Positions 1-7,367 are shown, counted from the first letter of the stretch. The stretch is 16,195 nucleotides of DNA from an uncultured Collinsella sp. (GCA_958415625.1 CATYZI010000044.1:1-16195), one strand, 5' to 3'. Notes: generated from the letters alone by a model not told the origin. Made by a program: numbers and translations.

Positions 1-75
1 TCATCCCTTGACTTTATAATACTTTATATAACTAACTATGCAAGAACTATTTCAGATTTTTTTAGATCTTTCTTT
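1..75. other. AT-rich gene-free left edge, possible minus-strand promoter region
   Basis: This stretch is markedly more AT-rich than the genes to the right and contains no convincing ORF. Read on the minus strand, it follows the terminator at 76-108 and holds several TATAA/TATTAT-like hexamers (for example within 14-31), so it could carry a promoter for a gene left of the window, perhaps the missing PTS membrane subunits. No -35/-10 pair is good enough to call. Confidence 0.3.
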
Positions 76-108
76 AATAAAAAACCCGCCGATCAAATAA
101 TCGACGGG
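76..108 (-). terminator. Rho-independent terminator after the EIIA-EIIB genes
   Basis: CCCGCCGAT (85-93) pairs with ATCGACGGG (100-108) with one mismatch around a 6-nt loop. On the minus strand the hairpin is followed by a T-rich run (complement of 77-84). It lies about 50 nt beyond the EIIB stop codon, so it closes the regulator-EIIA-EIIB cluster. Confidence 0.85.
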
Positions 109-160
109 CTAAAGAAAGGAGGACATAGTCAATAAACGCTAGACAATGGCATGTTTCCGG

Positions 161-634
161 CTAGAAAACGTCCTTGGCAAATACCTTTGAGTCATTGGGG
201 ACCTGACGGATTTCGATGGCCACGCCATCGCCCAGGAGCTCTTGGATATGCTCGGCATCTTTCTCGGTCGCAAAGATCGCAGGGGTCGGATGAAGCGTGG
301 TCTCAGGGGTCTTTCGAGTTCCGCCCAGATTGATCTCTTTGATGTCTTTGCAACCCTTAGCGAGACGATAGACATCTTCAATCGTCTCAGTGATGATAAA
401 CAGCGAATACTTGTCGGTAACGCCGCTGTTGAGCGCCTCGATAGCAGCGTCAACATCCTTGATGACGAGTTTAACGCCGTTGGGGCGGGCGAGCCTCAAG
501 GCCGCCTTCCTCATGTCGTCTTTTGCCACAGCATCGCTGGCAAGCAAGATGCAATCTACATCCAAAGCGTGAGTCCAGGACATGGCAACTTGGCCGTGAA
601 TCAGTCGGTAATCAACTCTCGTAAGCTTAATCAT
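161..634 (-). CDS. PTS mannose/fructose/sorbose-family EIIB component
   Basis: Cytoplasmic phosphocarrier of a mannose-family phosphotransferase system. It accepts phosphate from EIIA on a histidine and passes it to a sugar entering through IIC/IID. The N-terminus reads IKLTRVDYRLIHGQV, the family signature, with the phosphorylated His at residue 13. The 157-aa length is normal for a stand-alone IIB. An ATG 9 nt further upstream (643) is directly abutted by GGAG, whereas the ATG at 634 has that GGAG at 9-nt spacing, so 634 is preferred. It lies 71 nt downstream of EIIA on the same strand and is followed by a terminator. IIC and IID are absent from the window. Substrate cannot be read from the sequence; mannose, amino sugars and Amadori compounds such as glucoselysine are all carried by this family. 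Confidence 0.93.
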   Translation of the reverse strand: MIKLTRVDYRLIHGQVAMSWTHALDVDCILLASDAVAKDDMRKAALRLARPNGVKLVIKDVDAAIEALNSGVTDKYSLFIITETIEDVYRLAKGCKDIKEINLGGTRKTPETTLHPTPAIFATEKDAEHIQELLGDGVAIEIRQVPNDSKVFAKDVF

Positions 635-705
635 CGTTATCATCTCCGCACGTGATAAAGGGAATGACAGGTGTGGCCCCTAGCAAGGGCTCGAACCAGA
701 ACTAA

Positions 706-1125
706 CTAGAACTCTTCTTCCTCGGCGCCGGCAAGCATGTCCGCCGCCTCGCAAAGCTGAATAAACGAACGCGATCCCTCGACCGCGGCTTTGGCCTTGT
801 CCGCATCCAGGGAGTCCAGCTGTGTAACCATTTCCACCAGCAGCGGCAAGTTCATTCCAGCGATTAACGTAAACGATCCGTCGGTCTGCCTCTGAATGAA
901 TTCGTTGTTTACAGAGCCGCCAAAGATGTCAGTCACGACAAACCAAGAGTCGGCAGGGTCCCTCGTCTCCATCCATGCATCAATCAACGCCGCGACGTCC
1001 CTTGAATCGTCATCGACATAGGCGCACAGGCACTCGATTCGGTCGTTGGTGCCCATCAGAATCTCCAGAGAGCTTTTCATGCCTTGGGCGAGATAACCAT
1101 GACTCGCTAGCAATATCTTATTCAT
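706..1125 (-). CDS. PTS mannose-family EIIA component
   Basis: Cytoplasmic EIIA domain protein (139 aa) of the mannose-type PTS, taking phosphate from HPr and passing it to the EIIB encoded next. The start MNKILLASHGYLAQG carries the conserved SHG with the phosphorylated His at residue 9, and VVTDIFGGSVNNE (about 63-75) is the family's DxxGGS loop. It ends in an acidic tail (EEEEF). GGAG sits 5 nt before the ATG. The gene lies between the GntR regulator (upstream) and EIIB (downstream). The intergenic region ahead of it contains a TATATTGT-core operator-like site and a near-palindrome overlapping the likely -10, so it is probably repressed by a HutC-type regulator. Confidence 0.93.
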   Translation of the reverse strand: MNKILLASHGYLAQGMKSSLEILMGTNDRIECLCAYVDDDSRDVAALIDAWMETRDPADSWFVVTDIFGGSVNNEFIQRQTDGSFTLIAGMNLPLLVEMVTQLDSLDADKAKAAVEGSRSFIQLCEAADMLAGAEEEEF

Positions 1126-1140
1126 AGTTCTCCAATACCA

Positions 1141-1163
1141 ATAGGACGTACTATATTGTCATA
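1141..1163 (-). promoter_or_regulatory. Operator-like sites overlapping the EIIA promoter
   Basis: The plus-strand sequence GTACTATATTGTCATA (1148-1163) matches the sites upstream of the SIS deglycase gene (13 of 16 identical to the one at 11085). Overlapping it is a near-palindrome, ATAGGACGTACTAT (1141-1154). On the minus strand TATAGT within this block is a plausible -10 for the EIIA-EIIB genes, so a bound repressor would block transcription. No clear -35 is visible. Operator function is inferred. Confidence 0.5.
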
Positions 1164-1227
1164 ACAAAGTATATTAGCAATCTACCCTACGTGGTGTGTC
1201 TATTTTCCAAATCCGCGAACGGTAACA

Positions 1228-1249
1228 ATTGGTCGGTAAATCGACCAAT
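1228..1249. repeat. Perfect 8-bp inverted repeat just past the GntR stop codon
   Basis: ATTGGTCG (1228-1235) and CGACCAAT (1242-1249) form a perfect stem with a 6-nt loop, beginning 12 nt after the regulator's stop on the minus strand. No U-tract follows on that strand, so it is not a canonical terminator. It could be a transcript-end stabiliser, an attenuator or an operator for the downstream EIIA gene. Confidence 0.6.
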
Positions 1250-1260
1250 CTATCTTTAAT

Positions 1261-1965
1261 TTACAAATAGAACTTCAGTCGCTCGGTGCAGTACACCTGA
1301 CGGGAGATGAAGAGCGGCTCGCCACTTGGAGCATAACGTCTATCGACAAACAGAAGCAGCGAAGAGTCCAGCTCCACGTTAAGGTATGCCGCCTCGAGCT
1401 CGCTCGCATAGCAGACCTCGAGCGTACGCGTGTTGGGACCCATCTTGATCCCCTGGCGATCGAGTACCGCCATCAGTGAATCATCGAGGGACTCATGCTC
1501 CAAAAAAGAAAGCGCAGCGGAGTAGCTATTGGTTTCCAGCATCGTGGGCTTGCCATCCACAAGGCGCAGACGACGGCTACGCAATACCTTTTGGGTATCG
1601 TCTACGCCCAGGAACTTCGCGTCTCGCAGACTTGGGAAGTCCCAGCCCATTTCGAGAACCCTGGTAGACGCCTGTTTGCCCGCAAGCTGGCACGAATGGG
1701 TAAAGCTCTCACGGTCGTCCGCGGCATACATCTGCGTGTCCGACGAAACGAACGTGCCCTTGCCGCGGGCCCTCTCAACAAGCCCAGCATCTTCCATTTC
1801 TTTAATTGCGGAGCGAACCGTTATTCGGCTCACACCAAATTGCTCGATAAGCTCCGCCTCGGTCGGAAGCTTATCTCCCGGGCGGTACGTGCCGTTGGCG
1901 ATTGAATCAGAAAGCGCACGAACAATCTGTTTGTACAGGGGGATAACGCTATTTGCCTCAACCAT
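1261..1965 (-). CDS. GntR-family (HutC subfamily) transcriptional regulator
   Basis: Ligand-responsive repressor of about 234 aa. An N-terminal winged helix-turn-helix (IPLYKQIVRALSDSI, then LPTEAELIEQFGVSRITVR and a GKGTFV wing, roughly residues 8-75) is followed by a C-terminal UTRA effector domain. HutC-type regulators typically bind sugar phosphates or related metabolites and repress adjacent transport and catabolic genes. It is the first gene of the minus-strand regulator-EIIA-EIIB cluster, so those genes are its probable targets. An ATG at 1974 has AAAGG only 1 nt away, whereas the ATG at 1965 has AAAGG at about 10 nt and is preferred. Its upstream region carries a TATATTGT-core site that suggests autoregulation. 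Ligand unknown. Confidence 0.92.
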   Translation of the reverse strand: MVEANSVIPLYKQIVRALSDSIANGTYRPGDKLPTEAELIEQFGVSRITVRSAIKEMEDAGLVERARGKGTFVSSDTQMYAADDRESFTHSCQLAGKQASTRVLEMGWDFPSLRDAKFLGVDDTQKVLRSRRLRLVDGKPTMLETNSYSAALSFLEHESLDDSLMAVLDRQGIKMGPNTRTLEVCYASELEAAYLNVELDSSLLLFVDRRYAPSGEPLFISRQVYCTERLKFYL

Positions 1966-2008
1966 ATCAACCATACCTTTACAAGGAATCAGCAGCCTAT
2001 AGATAAAT

Positions 2009-2024
2009 GACTTATATTGTATTA
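2009..2024 (-). promoter_or_regulatory. TATATTGT-core operator-like site upstream of the GntR gene
   Basis: The plus-strand sequence GACTTATATTGTATTA has the same TATATTGT core, though weaker flanks, as the sites upstream of EIIA (1148-1163) and of the SIS deglycase (11085-11100). It lies about 45-60 nt ahead of the regulator's start, in an AT-rich promoter-like region, and would suit autoregulation. Weakest of the four sites. Confidence 0.35.
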
Positions 2025-2241
2025 GAACTTTTTAGCACTCCACGCCATTTCCTATAATGTTTTAGCAAACGAGGGGTTATTTTGCGTAAGCGGTGTAGAG
2101 TCCATCCATTTCCGCATACAGCTTCAATCTGATGGCGGTATATGCATCCGATAAGCCGATTGATTTTTATCTTCTACCTGTCTCACATTCATCCCTCGTC
2201 GTAGAGATGCATGTGAGGTGAGAGATACGTACTTGACGCGC

Positions 2242-2305
2242 GAGCGTGGATATTTGGACGGTTTTTGGGCTTTTGGCGGCCGATTTCGTCCGAAAATCCA
2301 CGCTC
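2242..2305 (+). repeat. GAGCGTGGA palindromic repeat, copy 1
   Basis: The left arm GAGCGTGGATATTTGGACG (2242-2260) is complementary to the right arm CGTCCGAAAATCCACGCTC (2287-2305) with two mismatches. The 26-nt centre is G/T rich. The outer 9 bp are identical to copies 2 and 3, while the inner stem (TTTGGACG) differs from their TCTCCC stem, so this looks like a second subtype. It lies just upstream of the peptidase promoter. Confidence 0.85.
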
Positions 2306-2315
2306 ATCCGGCAGA

Positions 2316-2343
2316 TTGGTCGAGGGCCCCATATGGGTATACT
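2316..2343 (+). promoter_or_regulatory. Probable sigma-70-type promoter for the M16C peptidase gene
   Basis: TTGGTC (2316-2321), a 16-bp spacer and TATACT (2338-2343, 5 of 6 to consensus) lie about 50 nt before the start codon. The spacer contains a perfect 10-bp palindrome, CCCATATGGG (2328-2337), directly abutting the -10, which could be a regulator site. Confidence 0.6.
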
Positions 2344-2395
2344 CTCGGGGATTCGACTCGATTCGCCCCCGCTGGGGCGTCAAAGGAGACTGCAT

Positions 2396-5300
2396 ATGCC
2401 CACCACCTCAACCGACCCGCGCGCCGCTGCCGCCGCGCTGCTGGTGCCCGGTACCACCTGCCACGGTTTTGCCGTCGAGCGCTGCGAGACCGTGCCCGAG
2501 CTCGACTCTGACGCTTACGTGCTGCGCCACACTGCCTCGGGTGCTCGCCTGCTGTACCTGGCGTGCGACGACGAGAACAAGGCCTTTGCCATTGGCTTTA
2601 AGACGCCGCCGGCCGATTCCACCGGCGTGTTCCATATTCTTGAGCACTCGGTGCTGTGCGGATCGGCTAAGTTCCCCGTCAAGGAGCCGTTTGTCGACCT
2701 GATCAAGAGCTCCATGCAGACGTTCCTCAACGCCATGACCTACCCCGACAAGACCATCTACCCCGTTGCCACCACCAACGAGCAGGACCTGTACAACCTG
2801 ATGGACGTGTACCTGGACGCGGTGTTCAACCCGGCCATCTATACCAAGCCCACCATTTTTGAGCAGGAGGGCTGGCACTACGAGCTGGACCTGCCGGAGA
2901 GCGCCGAGGGCGAGGGCGACGGCAGCTCCGCGAGCCTGCGCGAGGGCACGCTGCGCTATAACGGCGTGGTGTTCAACGAGATGAAGGGCGCGCTGTCCGA
3001 CCCCATGAGCGTGCTGGACGACGCCGTCAACGCCGCGCTCTACCCCGACACCGCCTATGCGCACGAGAGCGGTGGCGACCCGCGCGCGATTCCCGCGCTC
3101 ACCTACGAGCAGTTCCTGGACACGCACGCGCGCCACTACAATCCTTCCAACTCCTACATCACGCTTTACGGCGACCTAGATGTGGACCGCGCACTGGCCT
3201 TTTTGGACGAGCGTTATCTGTCGCAGCCGAGTGCCGCGAGCCGCCGCATGGACGCTGCCGTCGCCGCCGGCGAGGACCCGTCCACGCTGGCGCCCAATCC
3301 GCTGGGCGTGCAGGCACCCGTGACCTGCGAGTATAAGCGCGTCGAGATGGCCACTACACCCGAGAACGCCCTGGTGGGCCTGGGCCTTGTGCTGGGCAGC
3401 GCGCTCGACCGCAAGCGCACGATCGCGGCAGACATGCTGTTCGAGGCGCTGCTGGGCTCCAACGAAGCACCGGTTAAGAAGGCCATTCTGGCTGCCGGTC
3501 TGGGCGGCAACGTGGTGAGCTACACCGCGGCCGAGAGCCTACAGCCCTACGAGCTCATCATGCTGCAAAACGCGCAGCCCGGCGTGGCGCGCGAGCTGCG
3601 CCGCGTGTTCCAGGACGCCTGCCGCGACCTGTGCGAGCACGGCGTTCCGCGCGAGCGCCTGGAAGCCATCATCAGCAGCAACGAATACGACCTGCGCCAG
3701 CGCGACTACGGTATCGCCGACGGCGTGGCGATTGCGTGCGACGCGCTAAGCACCTGGCTCTACGATGACGACGCCGCGACGCTGGCACTCAAGTACGGCC
3801 CGGTGTACAAGGAGCTGCGTAGCGAGCTGGACGGCACCTACTTTGAGGACCTGCTGCGCGAGTTGGTGCTGGAGAACGACCACATGGCGCTCGTCGAGCT
3901 GGTGCCGGTGGACGCTGGCGCCGGCTCGGAGGGCGCCGAGGCCGCTGAGCTGGCAGCCAAGCGCGATGCCATGACCGATGCCGAGCTGGCCGACGTGGTC
4001 GAGCGCACGGCTGCGCTGCGTACCGCGCAGGAGGCGGAAGACACGCCCGAGGCCAAGGCCACGCTGCCGCGCCTGCGCGTGTCCGACATTGGCGAGGCGC
4101 GCCCCGAGCCGCCGCTGGTCGTGGACACGACCGCACCCATCCCCTGCCTGCGCCACGGCATCCCCACCAACCGTCTGGCCTACGCCATGCAGTATTTCGA
4201 CCTGAGCTGCGTCGCGTTTGAAGACCTGCCCTACGTGACACTGCTCTGCCGCCTGTTCAAACAGCTGCCCACGAGCGAGCACTCGGCAGAGGAGCTCGAT
4301 AACTTGCTTGCCGGCAGGCTGGGCTTTTTGAGCTTTACGACCGAGGTCATGACCCAACCCGACGTGGACGGCGTGCACCCCTACCTGCTGGTGAGCGCCG
4401 GCGCCCTGTCCGAGAAGATCGATGCGCTGGCGAGCCTGCCGCGCGAGGTGTGGTCGAGCACGCTTTTGCTCGATGCCGATGCCGACCGCGTGCGCGACGT
4501 GCTCACACAGATTCGCATTGGGCTTGAGCAGGGCTTTATCAACAACGGTCACTCGGCGGCGCTCGGTCGCGCGATGAGCTACAGCTCGCCTTCGGCCGTG
4601 GTGCGCGAGCAGCTTTCGGGCGTGGACTTCTATCTGTTCCTGCGCGATCTGCTCGACCACTTTGACGAGCGCCTGGACGGCCTGCGTGCCAAGCTTGCCG
4701 AGCTGGCAGGTCGTATCTTCGTGGCCGATGGCTGCATGGCGAGCTTTACCGGCAGCGATGAGGACTTTAACGCGTACTGGGCCGCCGCGGGCGACCTGGG
4801 GCTGGACGCCGGCGACGGCGCCGTTGCCGGCCGCGACGCGCTCGTGGTGCCGACGCCGTGCGACCGCCACGAGGCTTTTGTCATCCCCAGCGACATCTGT
4901 TTTGCGGCAAGCGCGTGCGACCCGCGTCGCTTGGGGCTCGACGTGACGGGCACCTGGGCGGTTGCCGCCAACGCACTCTCCTACGACTACCTGTGGAACG
5001 AGATCCGCGTGAAGGGCGGTGCGTACGGCTGCGGATTCCGCGCGGCAGGTGAGCGTCAGGTGGCGTTCTACACCTACCGCGACCCGGCAATCGACCCCTC
5101 GATTGAGCGCGTGGCGCGCGCAGGCGAATGGCTCGGCAGTTTTGAGCCCGACGAGGCCGCCTTTGAGGGCTTTATCGTTAGCTGTGTGAGCGGCATGGAC
5201 GCGCCGGTGAAGCCGTACGCGCTCACCAAGCGCCGCAACACGACCTACCTGGCCGGGCTCGATCCGCATGCACGCGAGGAACGCCGCGCCCAGATGCTCG

Positions 5301-5440
5301 CTGCCACGCCCGGTGAGCTGCGCACACTCGGCGCCGACGTGACGCGCATTGCGGCCGTCTCGCCCTCCTGCGTCTTTGGCGGCCGAGACGTCATCGCCAA
5401 GAGCAACACCGGCTTTAACGTTATCGACCTGCTGGGCTAG
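2396..5440 (+). CDS. M16C-family zinc metallopeptidase (presequence-protease/insulinase-like)
   Basis: Predicted zinc endopeptidase of 1014 aa, the usual size for M16C enzymes (PreP/Cym1 relatives), which fold into a closed chamber and degrade peptides rather than folded proteins. The inverted zinc motif HxxEH is HILEH at residues 80-84, with the distal metal-ligand Glu in GVVFNEMKG (about residue 195). Near the C-terminus RVKGGAYGCGFR matches the family's R...Y substrate-binding motif. No signal peptide is seen, so it should be cytoplasmic. The start is ATG 2396, preceded by AAAGGAG at 7 nt; the frame stays open to an ATG at 2246, but that extension runs through the GAGCGTGGA repeat and the promoter and looks non-coding. 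It appears monocistronic or co-transcribed with the downstream cyclo-ligase through a structured spacer. Confidence 0.95.
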   Translation: MPTTSTDPRAAAAALLVPGTTCHGFAVERCETVPELDSDAYVLRHTASGARLLYLACDDENKAFAIGFKTPPADSTGVFHILEHSVLCGSAKFPVKEPFVDLIKSSMQTFLNAMTYPDKTIYPVATTNEQDLYNLMDVYLDAVFNPAIYTKPTIFEQEGWHYELDLPESAEGEGDGSSASLREGTLRYNGVVFNEMKGALSDPMSVLDDAVNAALYPDTAYAHESGGDPRAIPALTYEQFLDTHARHYNPSNSYITLYGDLDVDRALAFLDERYLSQPSAASRRMDAAVAAGEDPSTLAPNPLGVQAPVTCEYKRVEMATTPENALVGLGLVLGSALDRKRTIAADMLFEALLGSNEAPVKKAILAAGLGGNVVSYTAAESLQPYELIMLQNAQPGVARELRRVFQDACRDLCEHGVPRERLEAIISSNEYDLRQRDYGIADGVAIACDALSTWLYDDDAATLALKYGPVYKELRSELDGTYFEDLLRELVLENDHMALVELVPVDAGAGSEGAEAAELAAKRDAMTDAELADVVERTAALRTAQEAEDTPEAKATLPRLRVSDIGEARPEPPLVVDTTAPIPCLRHGIPTNRLAYAMQYFDLSCVAFEDLPYVTLLCRLFKQLPTSEHSAEELDNLLAGRLGFLSFTTEVMTQPDVDGVHPYLLVSAGALSEKIDALASLPREVWSSTLLLDADADRVRDVLTQIRIGLEQGFINNGHSAALGRAMSYSSPSAVVREQLSGVDFYLFLRDLLDHFDERLDGLRAKLAELAGRIFVADGCMASFTGSDEDFNAYWAAAGDLGLDAGDGAVAGRDALVVPTPCDRHEAFVIPSDICFAASACDPRRLGLDVTGTWAVAANALSYDYLWNEIRVKGGAYGCGFRAAGERQVAFYTYRDPAIDPSIERVARAGEWLGSFEPDEAAFEGFIVSCVSGMDAPVKPYALTKRRNTTYLAGLDPHAREERRAQMLAATPGELRTLGADVTRIAAVSPSCVFGGRDVIAKSNTGFNVIDLLG

Positions 5441-5452
5441 CCACAGCAAGCA

Positions 5453-5547
5453 AAACCACCACAAAGGGGACAGGCATCTTTGTGGTGGTTTCGACATTTG
5501 CCCAGATAAAACCTGCCAAAATAAACCTGTCCCTTTTTGGTAGGTTT
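5453..5547. repeat. Twin-hairpin element with complementary loops
   Basis: Hairpin 1: AAACCACCACAAAG (5453-5466) pairs perfectly with CTTTGTGGTGGTTT (5478-5491) around an 11-nt loop. Hairpin 2: AAACCTGCCAAAA (5509-5521) pairs with TTTTGGTAGGTTT (5535-5547) with a single G/T mismatch, which would be a G-U wobble in plus-strand RNA. Loop 1 contains GGGACAGG (5467-5474) and loop 2 its exact complement CCTGTCCC (5526-5533), so an 8-bp kissing-loop is possible. The element fills the spacer between the peptidase stop and the cyclo-ligase start. It may end or stabilise the peptidase transcript, or be a mobile palindromic repeat; no canonical U-tract follows either hairpin. Confidence 0.8.
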
Positions 5548-5563
5548 GGGATAGGGGGCTGGG

Positions 5564-6160
5564 ATGGATAAGGCTGAGTTGCGGCGGGCGGTAATTGCTC
5601 GGCGCGATGCGATTGATTTGGATGTTCGGGCGGCAAAGTCTGGCGTTATCTGTGCGCAGCTTGTTGAGCTGTTGGAGCGCTCGGATTCGGCGACGCCGCG
5701 TACCGTCGCCGTCTATGCCGCCATGGGTTCCGAGGCAAACCCAGCCGCGTTTGCCGCCGCGGCCGCCAAACGCGGCTGGCGCGTGGCCTATCCGTGCATG
5801 CTCTCGGCAATTGATGCCGCAGCTTGTGGCCAGCGCATGTGCATGAGGGCAGTCTCTGCCGGCGATGCATCCGAGGTCCCCTTTATCGCCCACCCTACGC
5901 GGGCCTTCGCAGCCACGGACGTCGACAGCGACCGCTTCCCCATCGTGCCTGTCAAGGCTCTCGACATGATCATCGTGCCACTCGTAGCCTTCGACCGCAC
6001 CGGCGCGCGCCTGGGCTACGGCGGCGGCTGCTACGATCGCTACCTGCCCACTGTTTCGCCCGCATGCCACGTTATCGGCATTGCCTTTGACGAGCAGCGC
6101 GTCGACGACGTTCCCACCGACGCCCACGACCTGCCGCTGCCCAACATCATCAGCGCCTAA
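5564..6160 (+). CDS. 5-formyltetrahydrofolate cyclo-ligase (MTHFS)
   Basis: ATP-dependent enzyme converting 5-formyl-THF to 5,10-methenyl-THF, returning stored folate to the one-carbon pool in the cytoplasm. The 198-aa length is typical. Visible family features are the N-terminal basic helix (ELRRAVIARRDAI), the YAAMGSEANP strand-loop (51-60) and the ATP-binding signature LGYGGGCYDRYL (150-161), preceded by DMIIVPLVAFDRTG. The ATG at 5564 has only a G-rich stretch (AGGGGGCTGGG) ahead of it, so the ribosome binding site is weak or masked by the twin-hairpin element 16 nt upstream. The gene follows the peptidase on the same strand; the two functions are not obviously linked. It converges on the nuclease-like gene across a GAGCGTGGA repeat cluster. 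Confidence 0.94.
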   Translation: MDKAELRRAVIARRDAIDLDVRAAKSGVICAQLVELLERSDSATPRTVAVYAAMGSEANPAAFAAAAAKRGWRVAYPCMLSAIDAAACGQRMCMRAVSAGDASEVPFIAHPTRAFAATDVDSDRFPIVPVKALDMIIVPLVAFDRTGARLGYGGGCYDRYLPTVSPACHVIGIAFDEQRVDDVPTDAHDLPLPNIISA

Positions 6161-6186
6161 CCGCCGTTGCATCGCACCTGCACGAT

Positions 6187-6323
6187 GAGCGTGGAAAATC
6201 TCCCACTTTGGGCCCCTTCCTCGGCAAAAAACGGGAGATTATCCACGCTCGTGTGTCCGATAATCCACGCTCAACCAATACGCGTCCAGATTTCCACGCT
6301 CATCCGTCCGGATTTCCACGCTC
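6187..6323 (+). repeat. GAGCGTGGA palindromic repeat, copy 2, with tandem right-arm units
   Basis: The left arm GAGCGTGGAAAATCTCCC (6187-6204) is complementary to GGGAGATTATCCACGCTC (6233-6250) with one mismatch. The right-arm word TCCACGCTC then recurs at 6264-6272, 6293-6301 and 6315-6323, so the four words start 22, 29 and 22 bp apart. Most of the units are preceded by a TCCGA/GTCCG-like stretch. The element fills the convergent intergenic region between the cyclo-ligase and the nuclease-like gene, ending 27 nt before the latter's stop codon. Confidence 0.9.
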
Positions 6324-6349
6324 GTGCGACTCAACGCCCTGCAACCGCC

Positions 6350-7303
6350 TCAGCACGCACGCGGCACGCCGGCAACTTTGAGCTTGCGATCGAGCTTTGT
6401 CGGGTCCCTTAGATCATCCCAGCACAAGCGCACAATCTTACAGTTATCGAGCATCGAAAGCCTCGACTCGCGCTGGCGCTCGTCAAATTGCGCCTTTGCG
6501 AGCTTGCCCTCCTCCGCCGCCTTCTCGCTTTTAACGAATCCGTCGAACTCCCCAATAATCAACCGGTCACCCACGCGCCACAGATAGTCAACGCGATACG
6601 GCTTTCCCGGCTCAACCGGGTCGAACAGCTCAACTTGCAGCTCCGGAACCTGCCAGCCGCGCTCGATCATCAGCGCACGCGCCTTGGACTCGCCGCCGCT
6701 TTCCGACAGGCCATCGGCACACCGCGCAACCCTGCGCGCAGTCACAACACCGCGACGATTCAAACCAAGCTTGTTGACTGCCTCAACAAGGTGCTCCTTC
6801 GACAAAAGCTGCTCATGGAGCGCCGAGTCCGCAATGATCAGCCCCTCGACAAACGACGCGTCGACCAGGCAATCCGTAATCGTTTGATCGATATCGGTCA
6901 CGGCAATATCCATTTGACTGGCCCGCGTTCGATAAGCATAACGATGGCGAATGACCTGAGAGCCCGGCGTCGTCGATTGCGCCGGCATCGCGGCGATATG
7001 GATGTGCGTCAAATTGGCATGCGAAACCGAAAGACCATAGATAACAGCCGCCGTATAGGAGCAAAACGTCCAGTCGGGGTGCTTTTGCGCAAGCGCCCGC
7101 ACCCGATGCAGATAACGTTGCCGAAACTTGAGCTCGGACCAGTATTCCGGACGCGCATACAACCCCGGCATGACCACTTCGAGACTTCCCGCCGCCACCC
7201 GCCGCTCAATCTGCTTTGCCTCCGCCGTCGTGCGCGCGTACACGCAGCTCATCTGCTGCTCGCAAGCTTTAATGTGGCTTGTGAGTCTTTGATTCGCCGT
7301 CAT
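6350..7303 (-). CDS. AbiEi-like N-terminus plus PD-(D/E)XK (DUF559/Vsr-like) nuclease-fold protein
   Basis: Protein of about 317 aa with an actinobacterial architecture. The N-terminal part (IERRVAAGSLEVVMPGLYAR, about residues 32-51) resembles the winged-helix start of AbiEi-type antitoxins. The C-terminal part looks like a small PD-(D/E)XK domain: ESKAR (Glu205), YRVDYLW (Asp239), IIGEFDGFVK (Glu252, Asp254, Lys258), all candidate catalytic residues present. No AbiEii toxin gene is adjacent, so a toxin-antitoxin role is not supported. Start choice: the ATG at 7303 has GGGAGG at 13 nt; a GTG at 7312 has it at 4 nt; an ATG at 7360 and a TTG at 7375 lack any ribosome binding site. The gene is flanked on both sides by same-orientation GAGCGTGGA repeats. 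Function unknown; DNA cleavage or processing is inference. Confidence 0.8.
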   Translation of the reverse strand: MTANQRLTSHIKACEQQMSCVYARTTAEAKQIERRVAAGSLEVVMPGLYARPEYWSELKFRQRYLHRVRALAQKHPDWTFCSYTAAVIYGLSVSHANLTHIHIAAMPAQSTTPGSQVIRHRYAYRTRASQMDIAVTDIDQTITDCLVDASFVEGLIIADSALHEQLLSKEHLVEAVNKLGLNRRGVVTARRVARCADGLSESGGESKARALMIERGWQVPELQVELFDPVEPGKPYRVDYLWRVGDRLIIGEFDGFVKSEKAAEEGKLAKAQFDERQRESRLSMLDNCKIVRLCWDDLRDPTKLDRKLKVAGVPRAC

Positions 7304-7367
7304 GTTTGCCACGTCGCCTCCCAACTCTTGGAACGGCGCCAACGTACCAGGCGGTTTCATGCGAAGT

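Larger units (their letters stand above)
1966..2395. other. Gene-free divergent region between GntR gene and M16C peptidase gene
   Basis: About 430 nt between divergent genes. The left part (to about 2060) is AT-rich and is the promoter region of the regulator. The middle contains only a 7-bp inverted repeat (CTCACAT 2182-2188 / ATGTGAG 2211-2217). The right part holds a palindromic GAGCGTGGA repeat (2242-2305), the peptidase promoter (2316-2343) and its ribosome binding site. I see no supported ORF; an ATG-led extension of the peptidase frame from 2246 is rejected. Confidence 0.7.

Noticed and set aside
2246..2395. N-terminal extension of the M16C peptidase from an upstream ATG
   Set aside because: The segment is made of repeat copy 1 plus the promoter; the ATG at 2396 has a good AAAGGAG and starts at the expected place for the family.
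3746..6172. Antisense ORF of about 800 codons on the minus strand
   Set aside because: It lies opposite the peptidase and cyclo-ligase genes, has low-complexity His/Ala/Val/Arg composition and no domain; a shadow of strong third-position GC bias.
6242..6323. TCCACGCTC words as a small CRISPR array
   Set aside because: The repeated word is only 9 bp, spacers are 13 and 20 bp and partly similar to each other, and there are no cas genes.
6350..7303. Complete AbiE toxin-antitoxin system
   Set aside because: Only the AbiEi-like N-terminal segment is present; no AbiEii nucleotidyltransferase gene is adjacent, and the rest is a PD-(D/E)XK-like domain.
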